Source of the DNA: Bugula neritina | Lineage: Eukaryota; Bryozoa; Gymnolaemata; Cheilostomatida; Bugulidae | NCBI GenBank assembly: GCA_964035545.1 | Contig: OZ037769.1 | Location: forward strand, 8,905,429 to 8,969,428 | Reading direction: 5' to 3' | DNA length: 64,000 bases | Part shown: piece after piece, positions 59,390 to 64,000 of the stretch | How positions within the stretch are numbered: the first letter of the stretch is position 1 | Layout of the letters: each line of letters opens with the position of its first letter | The notes under the pieces: model-generated | Database searches by the model: none | The model's input: the letters and a program-made list of their open reading frames with translations, nothing else | Told to the model about the DNA's origin: nothing | Translations under genes and position numbers: made by a program

Positions 59390-60240
59390 CACTAACAATA
59401 CTTATACTAATAGTGACATAATATTACTTGATTATCATAATGACAATGATAATCAAAGTGATTATGTCTCATGATGATATTGATATTTATCAACTATCAT
59501 TATGATTATCACTATCATTAGATAATCAATTGTAAATGATGTAAGTAGTTATTAGAATAAGTATTACTTATCAATTATTATAAATACATATTTATCTTAA
59601 TACTAATAATTATATTAACCTCAAATTTATAGCAATAATTATACAGTTATACTTATTTCTATATACTTATATTAATATTGATACTAAAAGTAAAAGAAAT
59701 ACACTAATTTATTAGTAATACAGTAATAACTACTATGAATATCTATACTACTAATAGTAATACTAAAAGTAGTCGTAGATGTAATACTAATAGTAATACT
59801 AACAGTAATACTTATAATTATAATATTACTAATAGTAATAATATTTTCCAATTACTGTTAGTATTACTATTACTATTAGTATCAGTAATACTAACACTTA
59901 TAGCTTTATGCTTAGCTTAAGTATACGTTTTACTGTTAGATAACTATTAATCACATGTAAAAATAATATTATTAATCCTACTCATAGTAAAGCTTGCAAC
60001 CCAATTAATTATAGTGACCACCATTATCATAATCAGTGATTATCATTATTATTATGGTATTGATAATGATGATCATCATTATGATTATATCATTATTTAG
60101 GTTGCAAGCTTTACTATTCTGATACTGGTAGATTAATAATAAAACTATAACTTTAAGTATTAGAATTGGTAACACTAAGTAGTAAGTATATCACTATATG
60201 CGTAATACTAATAATAATACTATTACTAATAGTAATACAA
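59390..60240. repeat. Cryptic TAA/TAC/GAT simple sequence
   Basis: Degenerate ATTATCATAATGACAATGAT and AATACTAATAGTAATACTAAC runs with frequent inverted symmetry. Confidence 0.7.
59984..60117. mobile_element. 134-bp MITE with perfect 18-bp inverted ends
   Basis: ATAGTAAAGCTTGCAACC (59984-60001) is the exact inverse of 60100-60117. Read as TA duplication plus 15-bp terminal repeat GTAAAGCTTGCAACC, it fits a Tc1/mariner-type MITE. The interior is palindromic ATCATTATC-like simple sequence. Confidence 0.75.
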
Positions 60241-61313
60241 TAAAATGAAACTGTAAGTGTTAGTGTAAACTGCAGTGACTCAAACTATGAGTATGAACAT
60301 GATATTGAGTATGAAACGTGTATGAACTCAGAACTGTAAGTGTATGACTATGAGTATCAGCAAATGCAATCACAATGGTTACAATAAATATAATGAATAA
60401 ATAAATATAATTACAATATTAATTAAACTTAATCATTATAATCATACTCATTTTGATTTAGTCATTTACAATAATACTTTCATTTTTAATAGGTTATACT
60501 TATAGGGAAAGTAATTATGAGGATGATGTGTATGAACAATAGTTACAATAAATATAATACTCATTTACACTTTTGCAATAACTGATAAGTGAAACCCATA
60601 ACCATAATGAACCTGAGGGAAGAAGTGAGGTAGTAGAAAATCAAAATGGATTGAAACAACGCAAATTTGTTGGTCACCAAGTGCAGTGGCTCAGAGGGGA
60701 TTTCGAGTTTGGAGTTCAAAGTTCGAACAACAATAGTCTATGGAAACATTGCCTTTAATGACTGCAGATTAGATGCTGCACCTAGCGATTTTTGTAGTAG
60801 TACTAGTTGTGTAGCCTGTGAGTTAATCTTATATCTTTACATTGAGGGTAGGTGTAATAGTTATAATAGTAAAATATCGAATGTCGGTCGAGTAGAATGT
60901 CAAAAGCTGACGTTATCTGAACTCCATAGTTTAAAAAGAAGGCCCCTGAAATAACTATATCATTTTACATATTACGATTCTAATTCTAACTAAAGATTAT
61001 TTTAATGTGACACCTTCCCGTTCATTCATAAACTAGTATGGCTTAAGTAAGAACCAAACAGGAAAAAACCGTTGTATATTAATAGTCGAGATTATAATTG
61101 AGTAACTACTACAGTTTCGGACTAACAATCTCTTTGAATGAAGAGTATTTTTAACATCCAATAGATCAACTGTCGATGCGATTGTGAACATCTAGTCATA
61201 AAATTATGATAATGATGATAATGGGAAGTCGATTGTAAAAATTATACTACTTGTGAAAATTGCTAGTTCTCAATAAACTCTATCGTGTGAAGTTACAGTG
61301 AAGAATTGACAAT

Positions 61314-63929
61314 ATGGCAAAACGTAGTTTAACTGATGTATTCCTTTTAATGCGTAATAATGCTATTCAAAACCGACACATGTACGCTGAATCGGTAAGG
61401 TTAAGATGAAGAGTTAGAGTAAGACTAACACTAACAGTAATAGTAATAGTATAGTAATAGTAATACTTTTAACAGTTACAGCAGCAATAGGCAATAGCAT
61501 CAGCTGTAAGTGTAACCCACTATTTACTAATTCTAAGTAATTAATTTAAATTTTATAAAATGAAATTCAAATTGATCTAAATTAAAATTTTAATTAATAT
61601 TAATCAGTATCCTCATCAGGCATCACTATGAGTATGATTATGATTATCATAACGGTAACTCTTGTTTTACTTGAAGTCAAAGTTGAATAAGTATTTATAT
61701 AAATAATATTATAATTATTATTTTAAGTACAAAATACAAGATATAAATATAATATTGATAATAATTATTATTATAATAATAATACTTATACAGTATTAGT
61801 ATACTGTATTAGTATAGGCCTACTTATTCTTAATACTAATAGTAGTACTAATACTAATAGTACTAATTATTAAGAAAATATTTACATAGTATTTTAAATA
61901 AATAAATGCAGTTGTTGCAGTTATTACTGAATACTTGTTTTTCTTATCGTTGTAGTTATTAAATTTGTTTTTAATATTTTGATTTTTTGGTTTTTTCATA
62001 ACTCAGCTGTTGTACTTGTAGTTGTACTCTTCTACTAGTACCATCGACCTAAGAGTAGGTTCACTAGCCAGGCTAGGCTGAGGTGGATAAAACTCTTCCC
62101 AGAGTGTTGACTTAAAATTAATTTTATCCTAGCAGAATTGTCTGTAAAACCAATGTTTTTTAATATAAATTTTAAGTTGCAATGAATGACTCTACTTTGA
62201 ATTTTCAACTGGTTTCATTCATTCTACAATCCTTTCTGTATGTAGACTCAGGATTTCTAATTACACAATAACTGTCAGTTTTACTGGCCACTAGGGGATA
62301 ATTTGCTGAAGTTTTCTAGTTTTTTTATATTTTCTGTATGTTTCTCCATCATCTGATAGTCATCAAGGATCACAATGCTGGTCATCATTGTTTGAAATAA
62401 TGGTTCCTCTGTTGCTGTATTTAATAACATCCAAAAGATTTTGTATGCTACCGTATTCTATTACTGACTCATCTATCTTTAATATTAATATTAAAATTGT
62501 ATTACTGTAGCTGTTCAATTATTTTTATATTTACTGACTTAACTACTATTTCTGAGAGTTGTAATAACGTAAATTCTAGTCGCTGTTACATTTATATTTT
62601 TAGCTAAAGCTCAACAATTGTTAATTGTGTAATATTGTAAAATATTTACAACTATTAAATTGCTATTGCTATTTCTTTTAGATAATAAGCTGAACTTAAA
62701 CTCATCCTTTATCCTTCTATTGGCATATCTTTGTTACTTATCCTAATTGGCTATCTTTAAAGCAGTAATAATTGTTATAATTTTGCTCATCTATAGATAT
62801 AATAATCACAACCTAGTTTAGTATAGAACTAGTATGTAATGATTTCGATAGAGCAATTTGCACTCTGCTGCCTATCGAAAAATAAAGGGCATTGTATCCC
62901 ATGATAACTGTTACTAGCAAATTTAAAGTAATTTTGTTATAAATTATGTAATTTTATAGTTATTGTTGGCTAAGTTTATTTTGATCTTATTTATTGTATA
63001 GTCTCGCCCTAATCAGCTAGTAGGAGGTTATGACTTGGTAAGTGAGCAATGCTCTGCATTTTTATTTCATTGAAATTATACAACTTCTAATAGTTAAAAG
63101 TAAATTTACCGGAAATGCTTCAATTCTGGTATACAAAACACAATCTTCTGCATTTGATTACCTAGCTTTGCTCAAAATGTTGAACACCACTCAGCAAAAT
63201 TAGCACTGTGTTTATTAATTTTCTAAATAAAGCAAACTTTTTAATATAAAGTATGTAAATGTGATGATTCCATTGTGTTGGTTGACTTAGTAGAACTACT
63301 AATAAAGGTGGTGTAGGTAATAGCTGCATGCTATATTTTACTAGAATTATGACGACAGGACGGCATTGGTTAGTTCGGATATTGAGTCTGGCTCTGTTAG
63401 TATCCATAAACATTCATCCCGTCCAGTATTGCCACCTGATTGGTAAGTCAGCTATACTTGCTGTAAACGTCTCTTAATTTTTTTTCAATTAGCAAAGTTT
63501 TTTAGATTGAGTATCCAATAATAACATCTTTGCTGTTTGACTGCGGGGTTATTTTGGTAATTGCCTATCTCTAACACTTCATGGGAAGTACTGCTTTTCC
63601 TCACAGGATTTTGCTTATATTGTTGTGTTGGTGAAAGTATATATTCAATTTTCTTGCTTGCAGTATCATGGTGAAAGTTTGTCAGCATATCACATGTATC
63701 ACTGGCAGCTGTAGTTGTAACTTACTGTTAGTAGTTGCAATATGCCTATTATATGCCTATAGTACTATTAGAGTTTGTATTAGTAATAGTGTATACATTA
63801 CATGCTTATACTAATATTAATTTTTGATATTAGTATCAATACACATTCACTATACATCAGTGCATCCTTATTGTAGGGTTGATAGCGTTGAAGAAGTTCA
63901 AAGACAAATACCAGAAATTAAAAAACAAA
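61314..63929 (+). CDS. STX16: Syntaxin-16, N-terminal exons (gene continues beyond window)
   Basis: Qa-SNARE for endosome-to-Golgi transport. Exons: 61314-61394, 63002-63037, 63345-63442, 63877-63929, the last ending in phase 1 at GTATGT. MAKRSLTDVFLLMRNNAIQNR matches the human syntaxin-16 N-terminal peptide, the segment that binds the SM protein Vps45 in this family. Then come the short exon SRPNQLVGGYDL, exon 3 with DDRTALVSSDIE and LPPDWV, and exon 4 with DSVEEVQRQIPEIKKQ. The Habc and SNARE domains are to the right. Intron 1 begins in cryptic simple sequence (about 61400-61890). Confidence 0.93.
61400..61890. repeat. Cryptic AGT/AAT simple sequence (STX16 intron 1)
   Basis: Runs of ACTAACAGTAATAGTAATAG and ATACTAATAGTAGTACTAAT type, like those upstream of the gene. 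Confidence 0.65.
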
Positions 63930-64000
63930 GTATGTTAATTATACGAGTATATACAGGAATACACTGGTTTTGCCTAATTTGTGCGATTTTCCTACATTTA

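Larger units (their letters stand above)
58286..61313. other. Head-to-head intergenic region CCDC25 / STX16
   Basis: About 3 kb. The first kilobase is unique AT-rich DNA; about 59390-60240 is cryptic simple sequence containing a MITE. A 95-codon open stretch at 60667-60954 lacks an ATG start and resembles nothing known to me. Promoters of both genes are expected here. Confidence 0.55.

Noticed and set aside
60667-60954. 95-codon open stretch between CCDC25 and STX16
   Set aside because: Starts at TTG rather than ATG, has no recognisable similarity and no supporting splice or promoter context.

Overview
The window is nuclear DNA from an intron-rich animal. It is AT-rich, every recognisable gene but one is split into many short exons with GT-AG borders, and polyadenylation signals, a tRNA-derived SINE, LINE fragments, MITEs and minisatellites are all present. 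FOXJ1, GALNT1/13, TMX1, TYW5 and syntaxin-16 point to Metazoa. Short introns, high gene density and an AT-rich background suggest an invertebrate, perhaps an early-branching one such as a sponge or cnidarian; that placement is a guess. All gene structures were read by eye from splice consensus, reading frame and resemblance to known families.

Layout. (1) 1-6017 (+): 3' part of NAGLU, a lysosomal alpha-N-acetylglucosaminidase. (2) 8288-11384 (+): complete three-exon FOXJ1, the ciliogenesis master regulator, with an RFX-type X-box next to a forkhead site about 440 bp upstream. (3) 16921-23125 (+): complete eight-exon TMX1-like ER thioredoxin with CPAC active site. (4) 28858-24208 (-): THUMPD3 tRNA methyltransferase. 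(5) 32004-42554 (+): complete thirteen-exon GALNT1/13-type polypeptide GalNAc-transferase (581 aa), with large minisatellites in three introns. (6) 47127-43361 (-): seven-exon gene for a 495-aa protein I do not recognise. (7) 49031-50703 (+): four-exon gene for a small secreted protein I do not recognise. (8) 57170-52038 (-): complete seven-exon TYW5, a JmjC tRNA wybutosine hydroxylase, with a MITE, a SINE, a minisatellite and a LINE in its introns. (9) 58285-57659 (-): CCDC25 in a single coding exon. (10) 61314-63929 (+): first four exons of syntaxin-16, running off the right edge.

The genes are a mixed housekeeping neighbourhood, not a pathway cluster. Two (THUMPD3, TYW5) act on tRNA and four (NAGLU, TMX1, GALNT, STX16) on the secretory or lysosomal system, but nothing indicates co-regulation beyond two head-to-head gene pairs (THUMPD3/GALNT and CCDC25/STX16).

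The non-coding DNA is the unusual part. Points for follow-up: a foldback-like element family with iterated inverted ends and a G-rich core, present in two inverted copies around TMX1 exon 1, with a third element of the same design but different sequence; a 37-bp intronic hairpin whose mismatches are all G.U wobbles on the sense strand; two NAGLU exon/intron borders that have been tandemly amplified, one beside a GC-AG intron; and trinucleotide-like cryptic repeats concentrated around gene 5' ends.
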